NCBI GenBank assembly: GCA_902624105.1
Contig: CACNWH010000006.1
Location: forward strand, 1 to 56,901
Direction of reading: 5' to 3'
DNA: 56,901 bases
Origin: an uncultured Prochlorococcus sp.
GTDB lineage: Bacteria; Cyanobacteriota; Cyanobacteriia; PCC-6307; Cyanobiaceae
Under the pieces are notes generated by a model. It was not told the DNA's origin. It saw nothing but the letters and a program-made list of their open reading frames with translations, and made no database searches. This document shows, piece after piece, positions 27,744 through 37,255 of this stretch (the stretch's first letter is position 1; every line of letters begins with the position of its first letter). A program made the position numbers and the translations under genes.

Positions 27744-28394
27744 TTAATTAGCCCACCCATTTTCCTTGAGCCATAGAAGATTAATTTTCTCACTTGCAGA
27801 TTCTTTATTATTTGATAATAGAAGTTTTTCAACATATTTCACTAAAGCATCAGCCTCAAGATTTACATCTTGTCCTTTTGATAAAAGTTTAAGATTAGTA
27901 TTATTCCAAGTGTGAGGAATTACAGCAATTGTAAATATCTCTCCATTATTTTTCTCTTCGGCAATGGTAAGACTTATACCATTAACGCAAATACTACCTT
28001 TCTCTACAATATATTTAGAAAATTTTTTATCTTTCCACTTTAGAGAAAGAAGCCATGATTTACTCAATTTTTCGATATCAACAACTTCCCCAAGTCCATC
28101 AATATGTCCGCTAACAATATGCCCCCCTAATCTGTCAGAAATTCTCAAAGCAGGTTCTAAATTAACAATTGAATTTAATGAATATTTCTCTCCTAAGGAA
28201 GTTTTTTTCATGGTCTCTTCACTAATATCAACAGTAAAGCTTTTATTAAAATACTGCTTTACTGTCAAACAGATACCATCAACAGCAATACTATCACCTA
28301 TGTTTATATCGAATAAATTATCGCAGATCTGAATTAAATATGAATTATTTTCTTTTTTTAATTTGCCAGTAGCCTGTATTATTCCAGTAAACAT
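27744..28394 (-). CDS. ribE: riboflavin synthase alpha subunit
   Basis: A 216-residue protein made of two tandem lumazine-binding barrels. The first opens with MFTGIIQATG, the universal start of the family, and contains DSIAVDGICLTV. The second contains GHIVSGHIDGLG and GSICVNGISLTI. The enzyme dismutates two 6,7-dimethyl-8-ribityllumazine molecules to give riboflavin. Length is normal. It is convergent with the cyAbrB-like gene and divergent from the aldo/keto reductase gene. Confidence 0.96.
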   Translation of the reverse strand: MFTGIIQATGKLKKENNSYLIQICDNLFDINIGDSIAVDGICLTVKQYFNKSFTVDISEETMKKTSLGEKYSLNSIVNLEPALRISDRLGGHIVSGHIDGLGEVVDIEKLSKSWLLSLKWKDKKFSKYIVEKGSICVNGISLTIAEEKNNGEIFTIAVIPHTWNNTNLKLLSKGQDVNLEADALVKYVEKLLLSNNKESASEKINLLWLKENGWAN

Positions 28395-28498
28395 AAATAT
28401 AGAGATAAAACTTATAAAAAATCATTTACTATTTACATAAAAATATAAATGACTATATATATATTAAGAGATAATTTCAAAATTAGAATGAATAAGAA

Positions 28499-29641
28499 GT
28501 GATTATTAATTCACAAAAAAGATCTTTTGGAATTGGTCCCAAAGTAAGTGTATTTACTCTAGGTACAATGCGTGCCATTGAGAGTGCAATAAAGATGCAC
28601 GATATTATTAAATTAGCCCATTGTGCAGGAATAAATCACCTTGAAACAGCTCCATCCTACGGTAAAGCTGAGATATTTATTGGTGAAGCACTTAACAAAT
28701 TAAATAAATTCGAAAAAATATCAAAAGAAAATTGGGTAATAACAACCAAAATTTTGCCCAAAGGAAGCTTTAACGAATTAAAAGAAAAATTTTTTAATTC
28801 ATTAATAAATTTGAATGTCAAAAAAATTAATAACTTAGCTTTTCATGGCCTTAATCTTTTTGAACATCTTGAATGGGTTCTTGAAGGGGAAGGAAGAAAA
28901 TTTATTAATTGGCTTTTAAGTAAAAATTTGATTGATCAGATTGGTTTTAGTTCCCATGGAGACTTCCAATTAATTAATTCTGCAATTAATTCTGATATTT
29001 TTAATTTTTGTAGTTTACATTTACATTTATTTGATCAATCAAAAATCCCATTAGCGAGGAAAGCTTTAAATAAAAATATGGGAGTAATGGCTATTTCCCC
29101 AGCTGATAAAGGGGGTAAACTTCATTTACCAAGCGATATTTTAAAAGAGGCATCATTACCATATCATCCTCTTGAGATTGCCTATAGATTTCTTTTATCA
29201 GAGGGAATAACAACCTTGTCATTGGGTGCTAGTAAACCTAATGATTTTGATTTACCAATTAAGTTAGCTAATGCCACCCAAAAGCTATCAAAATTAGAAA
29301 TTAACACAATCAAAAATATTGAAGCTGAATCGAATAAAAGATTAGGGATCACAAAATGTGAACAATGCAGAGCTTGTCTCCCTTGTCCAAATGAAGTCCC
29401 AATACCTGAAATATTGAGACTAAGAAATATATATATAGGAAATGGACAAAAAGAATTCGCAAAAGAGAGGTATAACTTAATTGGGAGAGCAGGACACTGG
29501 TGGGAGACAAAGAATGGAAATAATTGTATGAGCTGTAATTTTTGTGTTCCTAAATGTCCTAATAAATTAGATATACCAAGCCTATTAAAGGAAACTCATC
29601 ATTTACTTCTTGACAAACCTAAAAAACGATTATGGGGCTAA
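28499..29641 (+). CDS. aldo/keto reductase with C-terminal 4Fe-4S domain
   Basis: A 380-residue protein. Residues ~10-290 form an aldo/keto reductase barrel: FTLGTMRAI, NHLETAPSYGKAE (Asp of the usual DTA/SxxYG replaced by Glu), ending with the SLGASKPNDF cofactor-loop region. The C-terminal ~90 residues hold two cysteine clusters, CEQCRACLPCP and CMSCNFCVPKCP, resembling two [4Fe-4S] binding sites. This AKR-ferredoxin fusion suggests electron transfer to or from ferredoxin; the substrate is unknown. The start is a GTG at 28499. The 3' end overlaps the next minus-strand gene by 4 bases. Confidence 0.85.
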   Translation: MIINSQKRSFGIGPKVSVFTLGTMRAIESAIKMHDIIKLAHCAGINHLETAPSYGKAEIFIGEALNKLNKFEKISKENWVITTKILPKGSFNELKEKFFNSLINLNVKKINNLAFHGLNLFEHLEWVLEGEGRKFINWLLSKNLIDQIGFSSHGDFQLINSAINSDIFNFCSLHLHLFDQSKIPLARKALNKNMGVMAISPADKGGKLHLPSDILKEASLPYHPLEIAYRFLLSEGITTLSLGASKPNDFDLPIKLANATQKLSKLEINTIKNIEAESNKRLGITKCEQCRACLPCPNEVPIPEILRLRNIYIGNGQKEFAKERYNLIGRAGHWWETKNGNNCMSCNFCVPKCPNKLDIPSLLKETHHLLLDKPKKRLWG

Positions 29642-30624
29642 TAATTTTTCCATATTTTTTCTAATTCTACTTTTTCAAATTCTTTTAGAGAACTAAAAGA
29701 CCAACTATTCCTCCAGCATTCTTCTGATGGTCTATTTAATAATCTTGCTGATTTGCTTGAATAATTATAGTTACTCTGAATATATTCATTATTGAAAGGT
29801 AGATATAATCCATCTTTTATTAATTTATTTGATGAATTTCTTTCTAATAATTTATCTATTAAATTCAATAATAGTGTTTGCTTAAAATTATTTCTAATCA
29901 GAAGAAAATTCCACATTAAAGGAACACCTTGATTTGGAAACACTATTGAAAGCCTAGAATCAATTTTTAGATATTTTTCACAAATTGTTAAAGGTAAAAT
30001 AGCTAAAACAGCATCTGTATTTATTAACCAATCAATCGCATTTATATCATCGTAAATATTTCTTTGATTAATAATTTCCTTAATTGCATTTTTGTTATTG
30101 ATTCTTTCAGCTATAGAAATCAAAATTCTTGGACTATTGGGTAAAATCATTTTTCCAATCAAATCTTTAGATAAAAGAAAATCCCAATTATTCTTATTTG
30201 TTATTTTATAACGTTCATTATTTTTTATAATTACTCCATATGGAATAACACCAAATGGATAAAGTTTTTTTCGTTCAATAGGATCCCAAGTTCTTAAATA
30301 ATTTTTAGATCTATCATCTAAATAATTCAATAAAGGATCACTAATATCACAAAAATAATTAAGTTCTACTCTATTTATCCAACCATCATTAATTAAAATT
30401 ATATCTTTATCTCTAAAATTTACATTTAAATTATCTTCTCTATAATTTAAATTATTCTTTTTCCAAATTTTTGGTAATAAATTTATAAAACTTACTGGAA
30501 GGAAATTCTTATATAAACCTATTGAAATTTTTTTAGATAATCCTTTGCAGGAAGTTAAAAGAAACAAAACAGATAATTTTGCAATGTTTAAAAACTCTTT
30601 TCTGGTCAACTTGTTTTTTATCAT
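29638..30624 (-). CDS. solute-binding-like lipoprotein
   Basis: A 328-residue protein with a lipoprotein signal (RKEFLNIAKLSVLFLLTSC; lipobox LLTSC with Cys at about residue 26). The body resembles a type 2 periplasmic binding protein of the polyamine/iron class: YPFGVIPYGVIIKNN in the ligand-loop region, then NNWDFLLSKDLIGKMILPNSPR and GVPLMWNFLLI. No permease or ATPase is adjacent, so the ligand and partner are unknown. It is the last gene of a minus-strand run with the CobT-like gene 9 bases upstream. It is very rich in Asn, Lys and Ile. Confidence 0.65.
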   Translation of the reverse strand: MIKNKLTRKEFLNIAKLSVLFLLTSCKGLSKKISIGLYKNFLPVSFINLLPKIWKKNNLNYREDNLNVNFRDKDIILINDGWINRVELNYFCDISDPLLNYLDDRSKNYLRTWDPIERKKLYPFGVIPYGVIIKNNERYKITNKNNWDFLLSKDLIGKMILPNSPRILISIAERINNKNAIKEIINQRNIYDDINAIDWLINTDAVLAILPLTICEKYLKIDSRLSIVFPNQGVPLMWNFLLIRNNFKQTLLLNLIDKLLERNSSNKLIKDGLYLPFNNEYIQSNYNYSSKSARLLNRPSEECWRNSWSFSSLKEFEKVELEKIWKNY

Positions 30625-30633
30625 TATTATTTT

Positions 30634-31779
30634 TTAGAGGGAAATTTGTCCAACGTCTTTCATTTTTTTAATAGTAGATTCGCATTCTGAAACTATCTCT
30701 TCATATTTAAACCCTTTTAGATGTACTAAGAGTGAAAGTGCTCCAGCTCCAACTCCTTCTTTAACATAACCTTTTTCATAATCTCTTAATTCTTTTATCA
30801 TTGATGAATGAAAATTTAAACCACTAGCAAAACCAAATAACTTTACTTTATGCTTATTTGCCACTTTATTTAAAAGTTTTTTTATAGATTCATCGTAAGC
30901 CAACCATCCTGTTGTGATAACAAATACTTTCTCTGAAAAAAACTGCTTTTCAGCTATCGACATAAATTCTAAAGCAAGTAACAATATTGCAATCATTTGA
31001 CTCCCTCCTGCCAATATAACTGTTTTATTTGACTTTCTGGCACCTATTAGAAGTCCCATTGAGAAAGCTTGGAATGGATCGCCTAAGGCAGATATAACAT
31101 CAATAGAACTAAAGTTACTGCCTAGATTTGCATTTAAAAGACCAGTTTTTATAATTTCTGTTTTTAATTTTCTTGGAGGTCTTAAAAGGCTGCTCCCAAC
31201 CAAATCAGCGACATCTAAACCAAAAGCCTCCATAATCGCTTGAGCAGTAGTTGTCCCTCCTGGAACTGATTCAGATATTACTATTGGTTTATTTGTCATT
31301 TGTCCAATAGAAAGTCCTTTTTCATAAAGATTACAAGCCCTTGATTTATCCATAGATTTTCCAGTACTTAAGCAATTTGAAGGATGGCCATATGTTTTCT
31401 CAACTAAAATATGTTGAAAGTAAGGTCGCTTATAAACACCAATAGGAATAACAATTAAATTTGCTCCTAAAAGTACTTTGCATACATTACTTATGAGAGC
31501 TGGAGTCACTCCTGCTTTTAGTTTTGGCAACTTATATTTATAGTCCTTAATTGTTCCTAGTAAGCAAAATTCTGCATCAGCTAATGCAGTTATTTTTCTA
31601 GAATTCGAATCAATACCTGCTGCAGAAATTCCTGATATTTGAGAAGTATTTGTTCCTGCAATAATTAAATAAAATAAAAAACTATCAATATCATTTTTAA
31701 TAATATTTATTTTTTTTAAAATTTCAATATTACTTATATCACTACCGAAATATTTAATATTATGTGATGATTTTGGCAT
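30634..31779 (-). CDS. CobT-like phosphoribosyltransferase, UPF0284 family
   Basis: A 381-residue protein distantly related to nicotinate-nucleotide:dimethylbenzimidazole phosphoribosyltransferase (CobT). It shows PGGTTTAQAIMEAFG, ALGDPFQAFSMGLL and LAGGSQMIAILLLAL, and near the C terminus EGVGAGA with E341 at the position of the CobT catalytic glutamate. CobT activates the lower-ligand base of cobamides; picocyanobacteria are reported to use adenine instead of dimethylbenzimidazole, so the base used is open. The neighbours are a DUF2232 membrane protein 14 bases upstream and a lipoprotein 9 bases downstream. Confidence 0.85.
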   Translation of the reverse strand: MPKSSHNIKYFGSDISNIEILKKINIIKNDIDSFLFYLIIAGTNTSQISGISAAGIDSNSRKITALADAEFCLLGTIKDYKYKLPKLKAGVTPALISNVCKVLLGANLIVIPIGVYKRPYFQHILVEKTYGHPSNCLSTGKSMDKSRACNLYEKGLSIGQMTNKPIVISESVPGGTTTAQAIMEAFGLDVADLVGSSLLRPPRKLKTEIIKTGLLNANLGSNFSSIDVISALGDPFQAFSMGLLIGARKSNKTVILAGGSQMIAILLLALEFMSIAEKQFFSEKVFVITTGWLAYDESIKKLLNKVANKHKVKLFGFASGLNFHSSMIKELRDYEKGYVKEGVGAGALSLLVHLKGFKYEEIVSECESTIKKMKDVGQISL

Positions 31780-31793
31780 TGTTTCTTAAAAAA

Positions 31794-32432
31794 TTAAAGA
31801 CTTAAATCTACGAAACCACTTATTCTATTTGGAGGTTGTGGAATAGATGCTTTTAATCTTGGAAAAACTGCATATGCAATTATGTGAATAGTTAAAACAT
31901 ATACAAATTCCTGAAAAATAACTAAAAATATTGCAACCAACTGAATTATTGTTATGGAAGGTGACCAAGAGATATCAATTATTGAAGCAAATTTTTGAAT
32001 TAAACTATAACTAGCACGTGTGACTAAAATCCAAAGATTCTCTCCAACCAAAATTGAAAGAGCAAATACTCTTATTAGAAATCCAGAAGCCCCTATCAAA
32101 ATTCCTGAAAATAAACTAAACCACCAACTTTTACTTTTAAGCCAACACCAACCTAACCAGAGGGACAGTATTCCATAAGGGAATAAGAATAAAGGACCTC
32201 TGATTGGCCCCATGAGGATTATTAATAAAAGAATTTGAATAGAAATACCATCTAAAGCCACTTTTGTACCTCTTCTTAATTGAAGTAAAGATATTGGGAG
32301 AGGCAATATAAGCCTTAAAAGAGCTCCTCCTACAGGCAAATAATAAAGTGCAATCCATAATAAAGAAGCAAGTGATGCCAGATAAGAAGGTTCAATTAAA
32401 TCTAAGGCTTGGGATTTTTTTGTTATTTTCAT
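31794..32432 (-). CDS. DUF2232 family membrane protein
   Basis: A 212-residue, very hydrophobic protein with about six transmembrane helices, matching the DUF2232/YybS-like family: LASLASLLWIALYYLPVGGALLRLILPLPISLLQLRRG near the start, then GPLFLFPYGILSLWLGWCW. DUF2232 has been grouped with S-component-like vitamin uptake proteins, which makes substrate uptake a reasonable guess but not a finding. It lies between a small lipoprotein gene and the CobT-like gene on the minus strand. The C terminus ends with a soluble Pro-containing tail. Confidence 0.75.
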   Translation of the reverse strand: MKITKKSQALDLIEPSYLASLASLLWIALYYLPVGGALLRLILPLPISLLQLRRGTKVALDGISIQILLLIILMGPIRGPLFLFPYGILSLWLGWCWLKSKSWWFSLFSGILIGASGFLIRVFALSILVGENLWILVTRASYSLIQKFASIIDISWSPSITIIQLVAIFLVIFQEFVYVLTIHIIAYAVFPRLKASIPQPPNRISGFVDLSL

Positions 32433-32478
32433 TTACATTTATTTAAAAAAAACTTTTACATTTATTTTTCATTTTGAT

Positions 32479-32937
32479 TTAATTCGGGATTAACTCTATT
32501 TTTTCTATCTCAAAATTAATATCTCCATTCTTCAAAACTTTAGAAAAATTTTCCGTAGGGAAAGAAGGATCAACTTTCTTTAAAATTACAAAAACTCTAT
32601 ATGACTTAGGTTGAAAATTCTGATTTGTCTTTTTTATTTTATTTAAATCACTTTTCCTAATCGAAATTTTGTCAGCAATATTTGGTGTTGTATTCTCATT
32701 GTTAGGTTTTATTTTTTTAGTTATATCTTTTTTCTTTAGTACATTATTATCTTTTAGGAGTATATCGCTTTTTAATTTTTTATTACTATCGTTTTGGGAT
32801 AGTTTATTAAGATTATTATTATTATTATTATTATTATTAAAACTAGATTCTAAGAAATTGCCAATGCCTCCACCAGAACAGGATTGTAATAGAAATAATA
32901 AAGTCAAAAAAACAAAATTAGTGATTTTGTTTGCCAT
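32479..32937 (-). CDS. Asn-rich small lipoprotein of unknown function
   Basis: A 152-residue protein with a lipoprotein signal (FLTLLFLLQSC, lipobox LLQSC, Cys near residue 20). A run of nine Asn (about residues 35-43) follows, encoded by the ATT/AAT triplet tract at 32812-32839, then a Lys/Asn-rich low-complexity linker. The last ~45 residues (SYRVFVILKKVDPSFPTENFSK and beyond) look folded. It is probably anchored in a membrane by its N-terminal lipid. It lies 8 bases after topA and 46 bases before the DUF2232 gene, so it is part of the same minus-strand run. I do not recognise the family. Confidence 0.65.
   Translation of the reverse strand: MANKITNFVFLTLLFLLQSCSGGGIGNFLESSFNNNNNNNNNLNKLSQNDSNKKLKSDILLKDNNVLKKKDITKKIKPNNENTTPNIADKISIRKSDLNKIKKTNQNFQPKSYRVFVILKKVDPSFPTENFSKVLKNGDINFEIEKIELIPN
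32812..32839 (+). repeat. triplet microsatellite (ATT)9 inside a lipoprotein gene
   Basis: An uninterrupted ATT tract of 28 bases, read on the minus strand as AAT codons for Asn. Its unit is three bases, so slippage would change the Asn-run length without shifting the frame. Confidence 0.95.
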
Positions 32938-32945
32938 ATTTAATT

Positions 32946-35564
32946 CTATACTTTCTTTGAGTTTTTTACATTAGAGGAGTTTTTTCTCGGTGACTTTGAA
33001 TTCTTCTTTTTTTTAGAATATCCTCCATCTTTTAATTTTTCATTTATTAATTTTAATAATTCCTCAATTGATAATTTTTCTAAATCTGTTTCTTTAGGTA
33101 AAGAGATATTTAATTTTCCATATTTAGCATACATTCCATATGGTCCATTCAAAATTTGAATATTTTCGCTATAGCCTTCAGGCTTGCCATAATCTTTTAA
33201 AACAGCTCTACCTCCTCTGCCTAGTTTTGGCATAGCTAAAACTTCTATTGCTCTTTGTAAATCAACTTTAAAAACATCATCTTCCTTTTTTAAGGATCTA
33301 TTCTCAGAATCATTTTCATTTTTAATCCACCTTAAATAAGGCCCAAATCTGCCTCTATCAGCTTCCACTATTCCTCCTTCGGGATGTTCACCCAATAGTC
33401 TTGGTAAGCTAAGCAATTCAAGAGCTTGAGCTAATGTTAAATCATCTGTCTTTAATTCTTTGGGCAATGAAGCTCTTCTAGGTTTTTCATTATTATCTTC
33501 ATTATTACCTAATTGAACATAAGGTCCATAAGGTCCAAATCTTAAGAAAACTTTTTCACCAGTCTTTGGATCTCTTCCTAGATCTGAAGGTCCACTTAAG
33601 ATCTGATTAACCTTTTTTTCATCTAAATCACCAGGAACAATATCCATAGGCAAATTACCTTTTGCCTGAATTTCATTTCCAGAAGCATCTAGTTTTGTCC
33701 CTTCAAGCCAAGGCCCGTTTGATCCTATTCTTACAACACAGGGTAAATCATCAAAATCAACTTGTCTGTAGGCTTTCCCATCAATATCCCCCTCTGTTTT
33801 TTGAACTTTAATTTCAAGCCCATCCTTACCTTTATAAAATGTTTCTAAATAAGGTAACCACTCTAAATTTCCTGCAGATATTTCATCGAGAGATGACTCC
33901 ATTTTTGCAGTGAATGTAGTATCTACTAAATCAGGGAAATGCTCTTCAAGAAGCGCAGTGACAGCAAAAGCAGTAAAAGTTGGTGCTAAAGAATTATTAG
34001 AGATCTGCGCATAACCTCTATCGACAATAGTTCCTATAATACTTGCATAAGTTGAAGGCCTACCAATTCCTTCTTTCTCTAAAATTTTTACAAGGGCGGC
34101 TTCAGTATATCTTGCAGGAGGTTTCGTTTCATGTGAGATTGCATCATTAGTAATCAAATCTAAGTCAGATCCAGGAACTAAATTTGGGAGTACAACTTCC
34201 TTTTGCTCAAGAGCAGCTCCTGGATCATCACTACCCTCTACATAAGCCCTAAAAAAGCCAGGGAAATCAATACTTTTACCACTTGATTTAAAAATAGCTT
34301 CGCCTGCAGAAATTTCCGCATTAATCATTGTAAGCTTAGCTTCAGCCATTTGGCTGGCTACTGTTCTTTTCCAAATAAGATCATATAAAGATAAATCTCT
34401 TCCTGATAATTCTGTTTCTTTGGGTATTTTAAAGTTTTCTCCAGCAGGTCTTATCGCTTCATGTGCTTCTTGTGCATTAATGGCTTTAGAACTAAATTGA
34501 CGAGGCTTATCAGAGAGATAGTTTTCTCCATAATTTAATTGAACACAATCTCTTGCTGCTTTAATCGCTTGCTCAGATAAATGAACGGAATCAGTTCTCA
34601 TATAAGTTATAAAGCCTCTTTCGTATAGGCCTTGAGCACATCTCATTGTCTCTCTAGCAGAAAGTCTCAATTTCCTATTAGCTTCTTGTTGTAAGGTACT
34701 TGTTGTAAATGGAGGTACTGGTCTTCTAACTGATGGTTTTTTCTCCAACTTTTCCAATCTCCAATTAACTTTTGATAAGGATTCAACTAAGTTAGATGAT
34801 TTCAGTTCATTTAAAATTACTGATTTATTACCTTTTTTTAATTGCCCAGTCTTTTCATCAAAATCTGAACCATTAGCGACCTTTTTTCCACCCAAGCTAA
34901 ATAACTTAGCTTCAAAAGATTTACCTTCATATATCAATTTAGCTTTCAAATCCCAGTAATAAGATTTTTCAAATGATCTTCTTTCTCTTTCTCTTCTTAC
35001 TAACAAACGTACAGAAACAGACTGTACTCTTCCTGCAGATAATCTAGGAGCAACTTTCTTCCACAATAGAGGTGATAATTCATAGCCAAAGAGTCTATCG
35101 AGTATTCTTCTCGTTTCTTGAGCTTGAACTAATTCCATATCTATATCTCTTGTTTGATCAAGAGCTTTATTGATAGCCTTTTTTGTTATTTCATGAAAAA
35201 CCATCCTTCTAGTTGGTATTTTCGGTTTTAGAATTTGCATTAAATGCCAACTAATACTTTCACCCTCTCTATCTTCATCAGTTGCAAGAAGTAATTTGGT
35301 TGCCCCTTTTAATGCATTTTTTAAATCTTTTACAACTTTCTTTTTATCTTTCGGAATAACATATAGAGGTTCAAAATCCTCAGTTGTGTTTACACCAATT
35401 CTTGACCATTTTTCTTTTTTTAAAGATGCTGGTATTTCACCTGCTCCTTTAGGCAGATCTCTTACATGTCCCATTGAAGCTAATACTTCATAATTAGATG
35501 GCAAAAATTTTCTTATAGTTTTTGCTTTAGTGGGACTTTCTACAATAACAAGTGTGTGTTCCAA
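32946..35564 (-). CDS. topA: DNA topoisomerase I
   Basis: An 872-residue type IA topoisomerase that relaxes negative supercoils. The TOPRIM domain shows VIVESPTKAKT (residues 6-16) and LATDEDREGESISWHL with the DxDxE acidic triad (residues 94-108). The active Tyr is Y321 in FITYMRTDS. The C-terminal ~270 residues hold Gly/Pro-rich repeats (RFGPYGPYVQLG, RFGPYLRW, NGPYGMYAKYG) of the Topo-C type found in cyanobacteria in place of zinc fingers. It ends with a basic Lys/Ser-rich tail. It heads the minus-strand run of lipoprotein, DUF2232 and CobT-like genes and is divergent from ndhB. Confidence 0.97.
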   Translation of the reverse strand: MEHTLVIVESPTKAKTIRKFLPSNYEVLASMGHVRDLPKGAGEIPASLKKEKWSRIGVNTTEDFEPLYVIPKDKKKVVKDLKNALKGATKLLLATDEDREGESISWHLMQILKPKIPTRRMVFHEITKKAINKALDQTRDIDMELVQAQETRRILDRLFGYELSPLLWKKVAPRLSAGRVQSVSVRLLVRRERERRSFEKSYYWDLKAKLIYEGKSFEAKLFSLGGKKVANGSDFDEKTGQLKKGNKSVILNELKSSNLVESLSKVNWRLEKLEKKPSVRRPVPPFTTSTLQQEANRKLRLSARETMRCAQGLYERGFITYMRTDSVHLSEQAIKAARDCVQLNYGENYLSDKPRQFSSKAINAQEAHEAIRPAGENFKIPKETELSGRDLSLYDLIWKRTVASQMAEAKLTMINAEISAGEAIFKSSGKSIDFPGFFRAYVEGSDDPGAALEQKEVVLPNLVPGSDLDLITNDAISHETKPPARYTEAALVKILEKEGIGRPSTYASIIGTIVDRGYAQISNNSLAPTFTAFAVTALLEEHFPDLVDTTFTAKMESSLDEISAGNLEWLPYLETFYKGKDGLEIKVQKTEGDIDGKAYRQVDFDDLPCVVRIGSNGPWLEGTKLDASGNEIQAKGNLPMDIVPGDLDEKKVNQILSGPSDLGRDPKTGEKVFLRFGPYGPYVQLGNNEDNNEKPRRASLPKELKTDDLTLAQALELLSLPRLLGEHPEGGIVEADRGRFGPYLRWIKNENDSENRSLKKEDDVFKVDLQRAIEVLAMPKLGRGGRAVLKDYGKPEGYSENIQILNGPYGMYAKYGKLNISLPKETDLEKLSIEELLKLINEKLKDGGYSKKKKNSKSPRKNSSNVKNSKKV

Positions 35565-35670
35565 GGGAATTTCAATAAAATAGTTTTTTTATTCCTTAGG
35601 GCATAATATGATTAATTGAATGTTTTTCAAGCAAAACTTCTTGAGAATTACAATTAACCCGCCCACAAAT

Positions 35671-35676
35671 TATAAT
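35671..35676 (+). promoter_or_regulatory. -10 element for ndhB
   Basis: A TATAAT lies 51 bases before the ndhB GTG, in the 162-base gap between divergent topA and ndhB. No good -35 hexamer is visible at the usual spacing. Tentative. Confidence 0.35.
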
Positions 35677-35726
35677 CAAGATAGTATTAACTTTTACCAA
35701 CTAAATCTATTATTTCTTAAAATAAA

Positions 35727-37253
35727 GTGCCTAACGAAATCCTTACTTTTAATTTAAACGCTCAAGCAATAATTCCTGAAGCTTTCATTTTGCTAGGAAT
35801 AGTAGGTACTCTTATCGTAGATCTTGCTGGAGAAAAGACTGCTTCTCGATTAGCCCCAATAATATGTTACGGATCTATAAGTTCAGCTCTTCTAACTATA
35901 TCTTTACAATGGAACAATCCTGGAGGAAAAGCTTTCTTTGGCTCTTTTTATTCGGATAATCTTTCTTTAGCATTTAGAGCAATTATTGCACTTTCAACTT
36001 TAGTTTCTTTATTAATAAGTTGGAGATATACGGAACAAAGTGGAAGTCCAATTGGTGAATTTGCTGCAATAGTTTTATCAGCCACTCTGGGAGCAATGCT
36101 TTTGTGCGGTTCTACAGATTTAATAAGTGTCTTTATTTCCTTAGAGACCCTCTCGGTAGCAAGCTACTTACTTTCGGGTTATTTAAAAAGAGATCCTAGA
36201 AGTTCAGAGGCAGCCTTAAAGTATCTTTTAGTAGGTTCTGCTGCGGCAGCAGTATATTTATATGGTTCATCACTATTGTATGGACTTAGCGGCTCTACAA
36301 ATCTGACCACAATAGGATTAGAATTAATTAATAAACCTTCTTTCATAACATCTCTTGCTCTAGTCTTTGTATTGTCTACAGTTGCTTTCAAAATTGCAGC
36401 AGTCCCTTTTCATCAATGGACTCCTGATGTTTATGAGGGGTCTCCAACTCCAGTAGTTGCCTTTTTATCTGTAGGCTCCAAAACTGCAGGATTTGCTTTC
36501 GCGATAAGAATATTAACAACAACTTTTACTTCTTTTGATGATCAATGGAAATTATTATTTACTATCCTAGCAATCTTAAGTATGGCACTTGGCAACGTTG
36601 TAGCACTAGCACAAACGTCAATGAAGCGAATGCTAGCGTATAGTTCCATTGGGCAAGCAGGCTTTGTGATGATTGGTATAGTTTCTGGAACTCAAGATGG
36701 ACTTTCAGCAGCAGTATTATATTTAGCGGCATACCTATTTATGAATCTTGGAGCATTCTCATGCGTAATACTATTTTCATTAAAAACAGGGTCTGATAAA
36801 ATTTCTGATTATTCAGGCCTATACCAAAAAGATCCTCTGATAACTCTTGGATTAAGTATTTGCTTACTCTCCTTGGGAGGTTTACCTCCAATGTTAGGTT
36901 TTTTTGGCAAAATTTATTTATTCTTTGCTGGATGGGCTAATCATCAATACGCTTTAGTAATTATTGGGCTTGTAACTTCTGTTATTTCTATTTATTACTA
37001 TATTTCAGTTATAAAAATGATGGTAGTAAAGGAGCCTCAGGAAGCTTCTGAAATTGTTAAAACTTATCCTGAGACCAACTGGAATATTGTTGGTTTGCCT
37101 CCTTTAAGAGTTGCTTTATATACTTGTGTAGCGGTAACAGCATTGGGTGGAATATTGTCTAATCCACTTTTTAAACTTGCAAATACAGCAGTAACTGAAA
37201 CCCCTTCTCTCAATAAAATTTTATCTATGGCTTTTATAAATATTATTTATTAA
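35727..37253 (+). CDS. ndhB: NDH-1 subunit 2 (NdhB)
   Basis: A 508-residue antiporter-like membrane subunit of the cyanobacterial NDH-1 complex, which takes electrons from ferredoxin to plastoquinone and pumps protons. Conserved parts include [20 protein letters not shown] (helix with the proton-channel Glu), [19 protein letters not shown] with a key Lys, and [25 protein letters not shown] around residues 220-245. It has about 14 helices. The start codon is GTG at 35727. The next gene, an ABC ATPase, follows after 2 bases. Confidence 0.97.
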   Translation: MPNEILTFNLNAQAIIPEAFILLGIVGTLIVDLAGEKTASRLAPIICYGSISSALLTISLQWNNPGGKAFFGSFYSDNLSLAFRAIIALSTLVSLLISWRYTEQSGSPIGEFAAIVLSATLGAMLLCGSTDLISVFISLETLSVASYLLSGYLKRDPRSSEAALKYLLVGSAAAAVYLYGSSLLYGLSGSTNLTTIGLELINKPSFITSLALVFVLSTVAFKIAAVPFHQWTPDVYEGSPTPVVAFLSVGSKTAGFAFAIRILTTTFTSFDDQWKLLFTILAILSMALGNVVALAQTSMKRMLAYSSIGQAGFVMIGIVSGTQDGLSAAVLYLAAYLFMNLGAFSCVILFSLKTGSDKISDYSGLYQKDPLITLGLSICLLSLGGLPPMLGFFGKIYLFFAGWANHQYALVIIGLVTSVISIYYYISVIKMMVVKEPQEASEIVKTYPETNWNIVGLPPLRVALYTCVAVTALGGILSNPLFKLANTAVTETPSLNKILSMAFINIIY

Positions 37254-37255
37254 AT

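Noticed and set aside
27964-28332. Plus-strand frame of 122 residues inside ribE
   Set aside because: It is antisense to a well-conserved riboflavin synthase and shows no motif.
32812-32839. ATT tract as a phase-variation switch
   Set aside because: The repeat unit is three bases, so slippage changes length but cannot shift the frame.
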